A stretch of 45,642 nt of DNA from Reyranella sp. (lineage in GTDB: Bacteria > Pseudomonadota > Alphaproteobacteria > Reyranellales > Reyranellaceae). Within the stretch, counting starts at the first letter, position 1. Each line of letters opens with the position of its first letter. The notes beneath the pieces were generated by a model that saw only the letters and a list, made by a program, of their open reading frames with translations, was not told where the DNA came from and ran no database searches. Positions 16,976 through 26,263 of the stretch are shown here, piece after piece. Made by a program: the position numbers and the translations under genes. The stretch spans positions 1 through 45,642 of the forward strand of contig NZ_JAUSBN010000017.1 in assembly GCF_030651995.1 (NCBI RefSeq), written 5' to 3'.

Positions 16976-19900
16976 CTACTCGGCCGGCGCCGCCGGCAGG
17001 CGGCCCTTGGTGCGCCAGCGTCTCGCCCAGCCGGGGCTGAATTTCATGCCGGTGAGCCTGTCGAACCACATGTACACGACGGGCGTTATGAACAGCGTCA
17101 GGATCTGCGACACCATCAGGCCACCGACGACGGTGATGCCCAGCGGCTGGCGCAGTTCGGCGCCGGCGCCATGCCCCACGGCGATCGGCAGCGCACCGAG
17201 CAAGGCGCAAACGGTCGTCATCATGATCGGCCGGAAGCGCAGCAACGCGGCCTCCACGATCGCCGTCTCGGCATCTGCGCCCTGCCCGCGCCGCTCGATC
17301 GCGAAGTCGACCATCATGATGGCGTTCTTCTTCACGATGCCGATCAGCATCACCACACCGATCATGGCGATGACCGACAGGTCCATGCCGAACAGCATCA
17401 GGGTGGCAAGCGCGCCGATGCCGGCCGATGGCAGGCCCGACAGGATGGTCAGCGGATGGATGAAACTCTCGTAGAGGATTCCCAGGATGATGTAGATCAC
17501 CAGCACGGCCGCCAACAGCAGCAGGCCCTGGTTGGCGACCGCCTGCTGGAAGACCTGGGCGCTGCCCTCGAAACTGGTGGTGATGGTGGCCGGCAGGCCG
17601 ACCTCCGCCGCCGCCGCCTGGATGTCGCGCACGGCCTCGCCGAGCGCCACCCCCGGTGCGAGGTTGAAGGAGATCATGACCGACGGAAGCTGCGCGATGT
17701 GGTTGACGGTCAGCGAGGTCGGCTTGTCGATGCGCTTGGCCAGCGTGTCGAGCGGCACGAGGCCGCCATTGGGCGTGCGGACCTGCAGTTTCCGCAGGAT
17801 GTCACCGGCGTCGCCGTACTTCGGATCCGCCTCGAGGATCACCTGATAGGTGTCGTCCGATGCGTAGATGGTCGACACCTGCCGCGACCCGAAGGCCGAG
17901 TAGAGGAGCAGGCGGATCTGGTCGACCGAAACGCCGAGGCGCGAGGCGATGTCGCGATCGATGTCGATCATCGCCGATCGGGCCCGCACCTGCAGGTCGG
18001 AGTTCACGTCGAGGATCGCCGGGATGCGGCGCATCCTCGCCTCCATCAGCGGGGCATACTCGCGCAGCTGGTTGAGGTCGCTCGACCGCATGCCGAACTG
18101 GTATTGGGCGCGGCTCTGCGTCGTGCCGATGTTGATCGACTGGGCGGCCTGGAAATACACGTTGATGCCCGGCACGGCGGCCGTCGCCCGGCGCAGGCGG
18201 GCGATGACCTGCTGGGCGCTGTCCGTACGCTCCGGCTTGTCCCGCAGCATGATGAAAACGCGCCCGGAATTCACCGTGGCCGCCGCGTTGCCGCCGCCGA
18301 CGGTCGACACGACCGAGGCCACGTCGGGGTCGCGTCGGATGACCTCGGCCAGCGCCGACTGGCGGGCCACCATCGCGTCGAAGGACGCGTCGTCCGGCCC
18401 GATCGTGGACCCCTGGATCTGGCCGATATCCTCCGACGGGAAGAAGCCCTTCGGGATTGCCTGGAAGAGGACCGCGGTGACGACGAAGGTTCCGAGGGTG
18501 ATCGCGAGCACCAGCCGGGGAAAGCGGACCGTGTGCCGCAACGCCCAGACATAGCCATTGGTGACCTTCGTGAATCCCCACTCGAAACCGCGCAGGAGCA
18601 CGTTGTGCTTCTCGTGATGATCGACAGGCTTCAACCAGCGCGAACAGAGCATCGGCGTCAGGGTCAGCGACACGACGCCCGAGATCAGGATGGCGAAGGC
18701 GATGACGAGGCCGAACTCGTTGAACATGCGCCCGACGACGCCGCCCATGAACAGCACGGGAATGAACACGGCGACCAGCGAGAGCGTCATGGAGACGATC
18801 GTGAAGCCGACCTCCCGGGAGCCCTTAAGCGCGGCCGCCATCGGCTTCTCGCCCGCCTCGATGTGGCGGACGATGTTCTCCAGCATGACGATGGCGTCGT
18901 CGACCACGAAGCCGACGGCCAGGGTCAGTGCCAGCAGGGATATGTTGTCGATCGAATGGTCGCAGAGATACATGCCGGCGAAGGTGCCGATGATCGAAAT
19001 CGGCAGCGCGATCGCCGGGATCATGGTCGCCCGGACGCTGCGCAGGAAGAAGTAGATCGCAATGATCACCAGGACGGCGGCCAGAGCCAGGGTGAACTCG
19101 ACGTCGGCGATGGCCTCGCGGATTGGCTTCGAGCGGTCGGCCAGCAGGTGGATCTCGACCCCCGCCGGCAGTTCGGCCTGGATCTGCGGGATGATGGCCT
19201 TGACCCGATCGACCACCTCGACCGTGTTGGCGTCGGGCTGGCGATAGACACCCATTATGATGGCGCGCGTGCCGTCGAGCCAGCTCGCCACCTTGTCGTT
19301 CTCGACGCTGTCGATGGCCGTCGCCACGTCGGACACGCGGACCGGCGCGCCATTCTGCCAGGTGACGATCACCGGCATGTAGTCCGCGGCCTTGTTGATC
19401 GGCCCCGTCGCCTCGAGAATGGCGTTCTGCTTCTGGTCGGCGATCGAACCGACCGGCTTGCTCGAGTTGGCGTTGACGACGGCGGTCTGCAGCTCCTGCA
19501 AGGTCAGCCCGCGAACCGCAAGCTGGTCGAGGTCGGCGCGGACGCGGACGGCGAATTTCTGCGAGCCGAAGATCAGGACCTGCGCCACGCCCGGCAGGGT
19601 CGACACGCGCGGCATGATCGCCCGATTGACGAAGGCATCGACGTCCGAGAGCCGGGCCTGGCTCGACTTGAGTGCGAGGAACATCACCGCCCAGTCCGCC
19701 GGATTGACCTTGCGGAAGCTCGGTGGTGTCGTCATCTCGGGCGGCAATCGGCGCATAGCCGAGGAGATCGCCGACTGAACGTCGAGCGCGGCGCCGTCGA
19801 TGTTCCGGTTGAGGTCGAACTGGAGGACGATCGAGGTGTTTCCGAGCGAGGACGTCGAGGTCATCGTGGTCACACCGGCGATCGTCGAGAATTGACGCTC

Positions 19901-20101
19901 TAGGATCGACGCGACCGAGGCGGCCATCGTTTCAGGGCTGGCACCGGGAAGCTGCGCAGTGACCTGGATGGTCGGAAACTCGACGCGCGGGATGGCCGCG
20001 ACCGGTAGCTGCTTGTAGGCGAATATGCCGCCGAGGACGAACGATGCCATCAACAGGATGGTCATCACCGGACGGCGGATGCAAAGTTCAGAGATGTTCA
20101 C
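16976..20101 (-). CDS. RND multidrug efflux permease (HAE1, MdtB/MdtC-like)
   Basis: 1041 aa, the size of the family. Proton-driven inner-membrane exporter that works with a periplasmic adaptor and an outer-membrane channel. The proton-relay pair Asp401/Asp402 is intact (GFVVDDAIVMLENI), and the second-half motif LIGIVKKNAIMMVDFAIE carries the conserved Lys. The wording of these motifs is closest to MdtB/MdtC and MuxB/C, which are usually paired heteromers; only one such permease is encoded here. The adaptor gene lies 22 bases upstream. No TolC-type gene is in the window. Substrates cannot be predicted. Confidence 0.95.
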   Translation of the reverse strand: MNISELCIRRPVMTILLMASFVLGGIFAYKQLPVAAIPRVEFPTIQVTAQLPGASPETMAASVASILERQFSTIAGVTTMTSTSSLGNTSIVLQFDLNRNIDGAALDVQSAISSAMRRLPPEMTTPPSFRKVNPADWAVMFLALKSSQARLSDVDAFVNRAIMPRVSTLPGVAQVLIFGSQKFAVRVRADLDQLAVRGLTLQELQTAVVNANSSKPVGSIADQKQNAILEATGPINKAADYMPVIVTWQNGAPVRVSDVATAIDSVENDKVASWLDGTRAIIMGVYRQPDANTVEVVDRVKAIIPQIQAELPAGVEIHLLADRSKPIREAIADVEFTLALAAVLVIIAIYFFLRSVRATMIPAIALPISIIGTFAGMYLCDHSIDNISLLALTLAVGFVVDDAIVMLENIVRHIEAGEKPMAAALKGSREVGFTIVSMTLSLVAVFIPVLFMGGVVGRMFNEFGLVIAFAILISGVVSLTLTPMLCSRWLKPVDHHEKHNVLLRGFEWGFTKVTNGYVWALRHTVRFPRLVLAITLGTFVVTAVLFQAIPKGFFPSEDIGQIQGSTIGPDDASFDAMVARQSALAEVIRRDPDVASVVSTVGGGNAAATVNSGRVFIMLRDKPERTDSAQQVIARLRRATAAVPGINVYFQAAQSINIGTTQSRAQYQFGMRSSDLNQLREYAPLMEARMRRIPAILDVNSDLQVRARSAMIDIDRDIASRLGVSVDQIRLLLYSAFGSRQVSTIYASDDTYQVILEADPKYGDAGDILRKLQVRTPNGGLVPLDTLAKRIDKPTSLTVNHIAQLPSVMISFNLAPGVALGEAVRDIQAAAAEVGLPATITTSFEGSAQVFQQAVANQGLLLLAAVLVIYIILGILYESFIHPLTILSGLPSAGIGALATLMLFGMDLSVIAMIGVVMLIGIVKKNAIMMVDFAIERRGQGADAETAIVEAALLRFRPIMMTTVCALLGALPIAVGHGAGAELRQPLGITVVGGLMVSQILTLFITPVVYMWFDRLTGMKFSPGWARRWRTKGRLPAAPAE

Positions 20102-20123
20102 GTCCCGCCTCCGCTAGGATCCG

Positions 20124-21365
20124 CTATCCACGTGGTGGCGCCGCGGGCCGGTTTGGGTCCACCGTCGGCGGCCGAATCGTCACCGATGCGCCCTGGACCA
20201 GCCGGAGCTGGCCGTCGACCACCACCTGCTCCCCGCTTTCGACGCCCTTGCCGATCACGGCCCGCCCGTCCTGCGTACGCTTGACGACGACCTGCCTGAG
20301 CTCGGCCACGCCGTCCTTGATGACGAACACGAACGGTCCCTGTGAACCGAGCTGAACGGCGCTCGAGGGGACCGAGAGGGCGTCGGACTCGATGCCGAGC
20401 ACAATCTCCACCTTGACGAACTGGCCGGGCCACAACAGCTCGTTGGCGTTGCCGATGCGCGCCTTCGCGGTCACCGTGCCGGTATTCGGGTCGACGCTAT
20501 TCTCGATGAAGGCCATCTCGCCGGACTGCTTCTTGGAGTCGTCGATGATCGCCGTGACCGTGACCGGGCCCTTGGCCATCGCAGCGCGCAGGTCCGGCAG
20601 GATGATCTGCGGGATGGCGAAGGTGACATAGATCGGGTCGATCTGGTTGATCGTGGCCAGGGTGCTGGTGGCCGAGTTGTCGCCGGTGCGGACGACGGCC
20701 CCCGCCTTGTTCGCGATCGAGCCGATGCGGCCCGAGACCGGCGCCCGGATCTCCGTGAAGGTGAGCAGGGTCTGGACGCTGGCCTTGGCGGCCTCATCCG
20801 CCTCGAGCTGCGCTTCGGCGGCCTTCAGGGCGGTACCGGCATTGTCGCGCTGCACCACGGTGCCGGCGTTCTTCGACAGGAGTTCCTCGTTGCGCTGAAG
20901 GTCGCGCCGGGCCTGCATGACCTGCGCCTGGTCCTTGCGGATCTGCGCCTCGATCTGGCCGAGCTGTGCCTTCAGGCTGCGTGCATCTAGTTCGAAGAGG
21001 ATGTCGCCCTCCTTCACGAGGGCGCCCTCCTCGACATTCACCTTCATGATCTGGCTGTCCATCCGCGGCTTGATCTGGACGGAGGCGATCGACTGGACCG
21101 TTCCGACGGCATCGACCACGACGGGCATGGCCTCGCGCGTGACCGGCATGACCACGACCGGCACCGCCCCTCCGGGATTGGCGCGGCCGCGGCGACCCTG
21201 CGGCTGCGCGCCCGCAGCGGGGCTCGACTGGGCCTCGGCCGTCTTGGCCGCCGTACCCATGCCGATATAGGGGCCACCCACCCGGATCACATCATCGCGG
21301 TAGACGTAGGCCGCTCCGCCGATCGCAACGATCGAGACGAAGACCGCCGCACGGACGAATCCCAT
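20124..21365 (-). CDS. RND efflux periplasmic adaptor (membrane fusion protein, MdtA-like)
   Basis: 413 aa. An N-terminal uncleaved signal or anchor (FVRAAVFVSIVAIGGAAYVY), then a Pro/Gly/Arg-rich linker, the lipoyl halves (DSQIMKVNVEEGALVKEGD and TEIRAPVSGRIGSIANKAG), a coiled-coil hairpin rich in Gln/Glu/Arg (about residues 150–215) and beta-barrel/membrane-proximal domains. It bridges the RND pump to the outer-membrane channel. First gene of the operon, with a perfect TATAAT -10 box about 32 bases before its ATG. Confidence 0.93.
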   Translation of the reverse strand: MGFVRAAVFVSIVAIGGAAYVYRDDVIRVGGPYIGMGTAAKTAEAQSSPAAGAQPQGRRGRANPGGAVPVVVMPVTREAMPVVVDAVGTVQSIASVQIKPRMDSQIMKVNVEEGALVKEGDILFELDARSLKAQLGQIEAQIRKDQAQVMQARRDLQRNEELLSKNAGTVVQRDNAGTALKAAEAQLEADEAAKASVQTLLTFTEIRAPVSGRIGSIANKAGAVVRTGDNSATSTLATINQIDPIYVTFAIPQIILPDLRAAMAKGPVTVTAIIDDSKKQSGEMAFIENSVDPNTGTVTAKARIGNANELLWPGQFVKVEIVLGIESDALSVPSSAVQLGSQGPFVFVIKDGVAELRQVVVKRTQDGRAVIGKGVESGEQVVVDGQLRLVQGASVTIRPPTVDPNRPAAPPRG

Positions 21366-21396
21366 TCCAAGACTCCAGTCCCCAAGCCCCGGCGGG

Positions 21397-21402
21397 ATTA
21401 TA
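21397..21402 (-). promoter_or_regulatory. Consensus -10 box for the RND operon
   Basis: TATAAT on the minus strand, preceded by a G-run and no good -35 (CTATCG or GCTATC at 17–18 bases). A CCGGC...GCCGG mini-hairpin lies just upstream where an activator or repressor might act. Confidence 0.45.
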
Positions 21403-21458
21403 GCCCCCCCACCGGCCGGCGATAGCCGGAAACACTTTTCCTGCCAGAAACTTGATGC

Positions 21459-21485
21459 AAAAAACCCGCCACGATCGGGCGGGTT
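21459..21485 (-). terminator. Rho-independent terminator of rpsD
   Basis: Minus-strand stem AACCCGCC / GGCGGGTT (8 bp, 7-base loop) leading straight into TTTT, 26 bases past the rpsD stop. Confidence 0.85.
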
Positions 21486-21510
21486 CTTCGTCAGTTCCAG
21501 GGTCGGCCGC

Positions 21511-22125
21511 TCAGCGGCTGTAATACTCGACGACCAGCGACGGCTCCATCTGGACCGGGTACGGCACGTCGGCCAGCTTCGGCCCGCGAACGTACGTGCC
21601 CTTCATGTCCTTGTGATCGGCCGTCACATACTCCGGCACGTCGCGCTCGGCGGTCTGCGTCGCCTCGAGAACCCGCTCCATCTGGCTGGCCTTGGAGGTC
21701 AGCTCGATGACGTCGTTGTCCTTGACCTGATACGACGCGATGTTGACGCGGCGGCCGTTCACCTTGACGTGGCCGTGGCTGACCAGCTGGCGCGAGGCGA
21801 AGACGGTGATGGCGAACTTCATGCGGTAGATCACCGCGTCCAGCCGGCGCTCAAGCAGCTCGACCAGGTTCTCGCCGGTGTCGCCCTTGCGGCGGACGGC
21901 TTCGGCATAATAGCGGCGGAGCTGACGCTCGCTGACCGAGCCGTAGTAGCCCTTGAGGCGCTGCTTGGCCATGAGCTGGAGGCGGTAGTCGGTCGGCTTG
22001 GTGCGACCCTGGCCATGCTGGCCGGGACCATATTCACGCTTGTTGAGCGGGCTCTTGGGACGGCCCCAAAGGTTGACCCTGAGGCGTCGGTCGATCTTGT
22101 ACTTCGAATTTGCGCGCTTGCTCAC
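21511..22125 (-). CDS. rpsD: 30S ribosomal protein S4
   Basis: 204 aa. S4 is a primary 16S rRNA-binding protein that nucleates small-subunit assembly. The N-terminal [19 protein letters not shown] and the S4 RNA-binding domain ([13 protein letters not shown]... to [22 protein letters not shown]) are clear. The start is GTG at 22125, giving [10 protein letters not shown] as in other alphaproteobacterial S4 proteins, with GGAG at a proper distance. An in-frame ATG at 22140 would add five residues not seen in the family. The gene is monocistronic, with its own promoter, a roughly 125-base structured leader and a terminator. Confidence 0.97.
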   Translation of the reverse strand: MSKRANSKYKIDRRLRVNLWGRPKSPLNKREYGPGQHGQGRTKPTDYRLQLMAKQRLKGYYGSVSERQLRRYYAEAVRRKGDTGENLVELLERRLDAVIYRMKFAITVFASRQLVSHGHVKVNGRRVNIASYQVKDNDVIELTSKASQMERVLEATQTAERDVPEYVTADHKDMKGTYVRGPKLADVPYPVQMEPSLVVEYYSR

Positions 22126-22255
22126 GCTGCACTCCGTCATTATGCGCCCCGCTTCGCGGGTACGCGGTGTTGTCCGGATAGGCCTTGGTCCGACACAAAA
22201 GTCGGGGCGGGAGGAGAGCCCGAACGGCTCTCAACCACGTTCTCCGGAAGAAGCG
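22126..22255 (-). promoter_or_regulatory. Structured 5' leader of rpsD
   Basis: Between the predicted start of transcription and the GTG start lie three consecutive hairpins: GAGAGCC/GGCTCTC (22214–22232), CCGAC/GTCGG (22190–22205) and CCCGC/GCGGG (22148–22160). In several bacteria S4 represses its own message by binding its leader, so this could be an autoregulatory site. That is inference; no known S4 leader consensus was matched. Confidence 0.4.
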
Positions 22256-22258
22256 CGG

Positions 22259-22286
22259 AACATACCGGCCGTTTCCGGCCAGTCAA
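22259..22286 (-). promoter_or_regulatory. rpsD promoter
   Basis: On the minus strand TTGACT (22286–22281), a 16-base spacer and TATGTT (22264–22259). The spacer is itself the palindrome GGCCGGAAACGGCC plus GG. A good sigma-70-type match for a highly expressed gene. Confidence 0.6.
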
Positions 22287-22315
22287 GCAGGCGTTAATCC
22301 TTCCAGATCAACCAC

Positions 22316-22738
22316 TTAGATCTCGACCAGCACGACTTCGTGGGTCACGGCGGCGGATTTCTTCACCATGGCGGTGGCCGAGCAGTACTTTTCGTCCGAC
22401 AGGCTGACCGCGCGTTCGACCAGCGCCTTGTTCAGCTTCCGGCCCCGCACCGTGTAGACCAGCTTCACCGAGGTATAGACCTTGGGATGGTCCTCGGCCC
22501 GCTCGGCGACCAGCGAGACCTCGACCCCCTCGATGTCCTGGCGCTGCTTCTTCAGCATCGAGACGACGTCGATGGCGGTGCAGCCGCCCATCCCCATCAG
22601 CAGGACCTCCATGGGTCGGGAGGCGAGATTGTGGCCTCCGATCTCGGCGGCGCCGTCCATGGTGATCGTATGGCCGCTGCCGCCTTCGGCGACCAGCAGC
22701 GCGCCGTCGACCCAGGTGATCTTGGCGGTGGTGGACAT
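22316..22738 (-). CDS. OsmC family protein
   Basis: 140 aa from the ATG at 22738. OsmC/Ohr-type fold: MEVLLMGMGGCTAIDVVSMLKKQ carries one conserved Cys (the family's reactive cysteine) and SDEKYCSATAMVKKSA the second. Such proteins reduce organic hydroperoxides with a thiol pair, though the YhfA-like subgroup to which this looks closest has no proven role. It begins two bases after the TrmJ-like gene's stop and is the last gene of that transcript. Longer open frame to 23005 is not coding. Confidence 0.9.
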   Translation of the reverse strand: MSTTAKITWVDGALLVAEGGSGHTITMDGAAEIGGHNLASRPMEVLLMGMGGCTAIDVVSMLKKQRQDIEGVEVSLVAERAEDHPKVYTSVKLVYTVRGRKLNKALVERAVSLSDEKYCSATAMVKKSAAVTHEVVLVEI

Positions 22739-22740
22739 GG

Positions 22741-23505
22741 CTATTCCTTGTGCTGTTTCTTGGACAGGAACTTGATGACGCCGTGGAAGGTGCGCACCTC
22801 CTGCTCTGTCATCTCCGCGCGCTGCAGCAGCGCCCTGAGATTGAGCACCATGGACGGCCGCATCTCCTTGTTCCGCAGGAAGCCCGACTGGTCGAGCGCA
22901 CGCTCGAGATGGTCGAAGAGGCTTTGCAGTTCCTCCTTGGTCGCCGGCCGGGCGGCGTGGTCGGAAAGCCGCTCGGGCGGCGTCTGGTCGCCGGCAGCTG
23001 TCCATTCATAGGCCACCAACAGCACCGCCTGCGCCATGTTGAGCGACGAGAATTGCGGATTGAGCGGGATCGAGAGGGCGGTATCGGCATGGACCATGTC
23101 GTCATTCTCGAGACCGGTCCGCTCGGGCCCGAACAGGATACCGACGCGTTCCCCCCGGCCGATCCAGCCATGCATCTCGGTCGCGGCCTGGCGCGGCGTC
23201 ACGATGCGCTGCACCAGTTCACGATTGCGCGCCGTCGTGGCGACCACCCGTTCGAGGTCGGCGACCGCCTCGCCCACAGTGTCGAAGACCTCGGCCTTCT
23301 CCAGCACGATGTCGGCGCCCGAGGCGGCGCGCTGCGCCCGCTCGTTGGGCCAGCCGTCGCGCGGCGCGACCAGCCTGAGAGTCGACAGGCCGCAATTCAG
23401 CATGGCGCGTGCCGCCATGCCGATGTTCTCCCCGAGTTGCGGGCGCACGAGGACGACCGCCGGTGTGGCGGCGTCGACGTCGCGGCCCTTCGATGCGCGT
23501 CCCAT
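22741..23505 (-). CDS. tRNA 2'-O-methyltransferase, TrmJ family (SPOUT)
   Basis: 254 aa. SPOUT (TrmH/SpoU) motifs are present in order: VLVRPQLGENIGMAARAM, GILFGPERTGLEND and IPLNPQFSSLNMAQAV, together forming the knotted SAM site. TrmJ methylates the ribose at position 32 of several tRNAs, and a C-terminal helical extension as here is typical. The name is by family; the exact position modified is not provable from sequence. It lies 18 bases after the MFS gene and overlaps no other. Confidence 0.9.
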   Translation of the reverse strand: MGRASKGRDVDAATPAVVLVRPQLGENIGMAARAMLNCGLSTLRLVAPRDGWPNERAQRAASGADIVLEKAEVFDTVGEAVADLERVVATTARNRELVQRIVTPRQAATEMHGWIGRGERVGILFGPERTGLENDDMVHADTALSIPLNPQFSSLNMAQAVLLVAYEWTAAGDQTPPERLSDHAARPATKEELQSLFDHLERALDQSGFLRNKEMRPSMVLNLRALLQRAEMTEQEVRTFHGVIKFLSKKQHKE

Positions 23506-23523
23506 GCCGACCTAATAGCGTGG

Positions 23524-25032
23524 TCAGCGGCCGGCGATAAGGGGCGGGCGACGCATGAAGAAGAGGAGCGGAATCAGCACCAGCGAGCAGATCATCATGA
23601 TGCGGAAGTCGTTCAGGTAGCCGATCAGCGCGGCCTGCCGGGTGATCTCGCCGTCCCAGATCGCAAGCTGCGTGGGGTCGAGACTGACCCCGGCGGGGTT
23701 CATCGGCCAGCCCGGATGATAGGGCGTGAACTTCTCCACCATGTCGGCGCGGTTCTGCTGGGTGTTGCTGGCCAGCATCGAGACCAGAACGGCGATGCCG
23801 ATGCTGGCGCCCAGGTTGCGCAGCAGCGCGTTCACCGCGGCCCCCTCGGTGCGCAGGCGCTGCGGCAGGGTGGCGAAGGTGAGAACGGTGAGCGGCGGGA
23901 AGACAAGGCCGAGACCGAAGCCCAGCAGGACGCCGTTCCAGATGATGCGCGACTCGCTGACGTTGAGGTTGAACAGCGTCATGTCGTAGAGCGAGAGCGC
24001 CGCCAGCGCGAAGCCGATGCCGATCAGCAGGCGCGCATCGACGCGGCCGATCAGGCGCGACACCATCATCATCGACACCATCATCCCGGCGCCGCGTGGT
24101 GCCAGCACCACGCCGGTCGTGAAAACGGGATAGCCCATGAGCTGCTGCAGGAAGGGCGGCATCAGGGTCGCCGTCACGATCAGCAGGAGGCCGGCCAGGG
24201 CGGTGAAGCTGAGGCCGACCGTGAGGTTGCGGTCGAGGAACAGCTCGCGCGACAGGAACGGCTGCCGGTCCGTCATCATGTGAATGATGAACATGGCGAA
24301 CGCCACGGCGGCCACCAGCGTCTCGCCGATGATCTCGACCGAGTCGAACCAGTCGAGCATGTGCCCGCGATCGAGCATGAGCTGGAACGAGCCGATGGCG
24401 ACTGCGAGCAGGGTGAAGCCCAGCAGGTCGAAGCGCCGCGGCGCGCCGTGCACGTTGTCGCGCACGAGGGCGAGGATGCCGACCGCGCACAGGATGCCGA
24501 CCGGCAGGTTCACGTAGAACACCCAGCGCCACGAGAATTCATCGGTCAGCCAACCGCCCAGCGAGGGTCCCGCGATGGGGCCGAGCATCGTGCCGACGCC
24601 CCACATGGCCATCGCCTTGCCCTGCTCCTCGCGCGGATAGGTGTCCATCATGATGGCCTGCGAAACCGGCACCAGGGCCGCGCCAAACCCGCCCTGCAGG
24701 GCGCGGAACAGGACGAGCTGGTCGAGCGTCTGCGCGGCGCCGCACATCATCGACACGATGGTGAAGCCGATCACGCAGGTCGCCAAGGTCCGGCGCAGCC
24801 CGAACCGCATGGCGCAGAAGCCGGCCAGCGGCGTCAGGATGGCGGATGCCACGATGTAGGAGGTGACGACCCACGAGACCTGTTCCTGCGTCGCCGACAG
24901 CGATCCCTGGATCGACGGCAGCGCCACGTTGGCGATGGTGCCGTCGAGCGCATGCATGATGGTGGCGGCCATCACCGTGAAGGTGATCAGGCGGCGGCGG
25001 CGCAGCACCGCCGGGTCGACGGCCGGCGCCAT
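23524..25032 (-). CDS. DHA2-family MFS multidrug transporter (EmrB/QacA-like)
   Basis: 502 aa, fourteen predicted membrane helices. Drug:H+ antiporter; motif C region GPIAGPSLGGWLTDEFSWRW and the early LDGTIANVALPSI segment mark the DHA2/EmrB group. The partner EmrA-like adaptor ends three bases upstream, so the pair forms an EmrAB-type exporter that needs an outer-membrane channel encoded elsewhere. ATG at 25032. Confidence 0.94.
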   Translation of the reverse strand: MAPAVDPAVLRRRRLITFTVMAATIMHALDGTIANVALPSIQGSLSATQEQVSWVVTSYIVASAILTPLAGFCAMRFGLRRTLATCVIGFTIVSMMCGAAQTLDQLVLFRALQGGFGAALVPVSQAIMMDTYPREEQGKAMAMWGVGTMLGPIAGPSLGGWLTDEFSWRWVFYVNLPVGILCAVGILALVRDNVHGAPRRFDLLGFTLLAVAIGSFQLMLDRGHMLDWFDSVEIIGETLVAAVAFAMFIIHMMTDRQPFLSRELFLDRNLTVGLSFTALAGLLLIVTATLMPPFLQQLMGYPVFTTGVVLAPRGAGMMVSMMMVSRLIGRVDARLLIGIGFALAALSLYDMTLFNLNVSESRIIWNGVLLGFGLGLVFPPLTVLTFATLPQRLRTEGAAVNALLRNLGASIGIAVLVSMLASNTQQNRADMVEKFTPYHPGWPMNPAGVSLDPTQLAIWDGEITRQAALIGYLNDFRIMMICSLVLIPLLFFMRRPPLIAGR

Positions 25033-25035
25033 CGG

Positions 25036-26181
25036 CTAGGGCTTGGGCGAAGCGGACGCGCTCGAGAGGCCGAGCGACTTGGCCCATCCCGCCCACAGGC
25101 TGGCGAGCGAGCGCGTGTGGCCGGTCTCGACCCCGACCGTTGTGCTCATGCCGACCCTGAGCGGCGGATCGCCCTCGCGGCAGGCGACCGACAGTCGGAC
25201 GGGAATGCGCTGGACCACCTTCACCCAATTGCCGGTGGCGTTCTGCGGCGGCAGCACGGCGAACTCCGCGCCGGTCGACTGCGAGATGCTCGACACCGTG
25301 CCCCAGCATTCGGACTCCGGATAGGTGTCGACATGGATCAGCACCTTCTGGCCCGCCCGCACGCGCGTGAGCTCGGTCTCCTTGAAGTTGGCCTCGATCC
25401 AGAGATCGGTGTCGGCCACCACCACCATCACCGGCACGCCGGCGGTGGCATAGCTTCCCGGCACCGGTCGCTTGCTGACGATGCCGTCGATCGGCGATTC
25501 GATCGTGGTTCGGCGCAGTTGCAGCAGTGCCTCCTCGCGCATCGCCATCATCTGGCGCACGCGCGGATGGTTGTCGGCGCGAATCTTGGGATCGCCGGCC
25601 AGCGCCGCCTCGATGCGCTGCAGATCCTCCTGGGCCGCGGAGATGCGCTGACGTGCGACGTCGAGGCCCATGCGGGCCTCCTCGAGCTTGGCGGTGGAGA
25701 CGACCTTCTTCTCGGCCAGCTCCGACTGCCGGTCGAATTCGGCCTGTGCGAAGGTCTGCTGGCTGAGCGCCGCCTTGATCTCCTCGCGCTTGGTCCGCCA
25801 CTGGGCGCGCAGGCCGCGAATCTCGGCGCGCACGGTCTCGGTCTCGGCTTCGATGCGGCTGAGCGCGTGGCGATAGGACTGGTCGTCGAGCCTGAACAGG
25901 AGCTGGCCACGCGAGACCCTCTCGTTCTCCTGCACCGGCACCTCGACGATGAGGCCGGAAAGCTGGGTCGCGATCTGGGCACGATCGCCCTTCACATAGG
26001 CATTATCGGTGGTGACCGTGCCGCCCGAGGCCAGCCAGACCAGCAGCGTGGCGGCCAGCACGATCGCCGGCAGCGCCCACATGAAGGCGCGCGCGAACAT
26101 GCGGACGCCGAATCGCGGACGGCGCAGGACGGCCGCCGCGATGGGCGGTGTCTGGGTGTCCAGATGCTCTCCGTCTCGCAC
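25036..26181 (-). CDS. HlyD/EmrA-type membrane fusion protein
   Basis: 381 aa. One membrane anchor (residues ~33–52), lipoyl domain halves, a long coiled coil rich in Glu/Arg/Gln (about 90–195) and the C-terminal barrel. It links the inner-membrane MFS pump to an outer-membrane channel. The GTG at 26181 is adjacent to a good -10 element (26188–26183), so a transcript from that promoter would begin inside or after this start; either the real start is a little further in or another promoter is used. Confidence 0.9.
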   Translation of the reverse strand: MRDGEHLDTQTPPIAAAVLRRPRFGVRMFARAFMWALPAIVLAATLLVWLASGGTVTTDNAYVKGDRAQIATQLSGLIVEVPVQENERVSRGQLLFRLDDQSYRHALSRIEAETETVRAEIRGLRAQWRTKREEIKAALSQQTFAQAEFDRQSELAEKKVVSTAKLEEARMGLDVARQRISAAQEDLQRIEAALAGDPKIRADNHPRVRQMMAMREEALLQLRRTTIESPIDGIVSKRPVPGSYATAGVPVMVVVADTDLWIEANFKETELTRVRAGQKVLIHVDTYPESECWGTVSSISQSTGAEFAVLPPQNATGNWVKVVQRIPVRLSVACREGDPPLRVGMSTTVGVETGHTRSLASLWAGWAKSLGLSSASASPKP

Positions 26182-26182
26182 G

Positions 26183-26210
26183 CTTATATGGTCTGCCCCA
26201 CTCTACCCAA
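26183..26210 (-). promoter_or_regulatory. Promoter-like element before the EmrA-like gene
   Basis: TTGGGT (26210–26205), 16-base spacer, TATAAG (26188–26183) on the minus strand. Close to the annotated GTG, see that gene. Confidence 0.4.
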
Positions 26211-26263
26211 GGTCAACCGGCAGGTGCGACATGGCAGCTACGCCGGCTGCGCCGGAGGTGCTG

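Noticed and set aside
16571..19903. 1110-codon plus-strand open frame
   Set aside because: It is antisense to the RND pump and amidase; composition is Arg/Asp/His-rich with no domain, a high-GC shadow.
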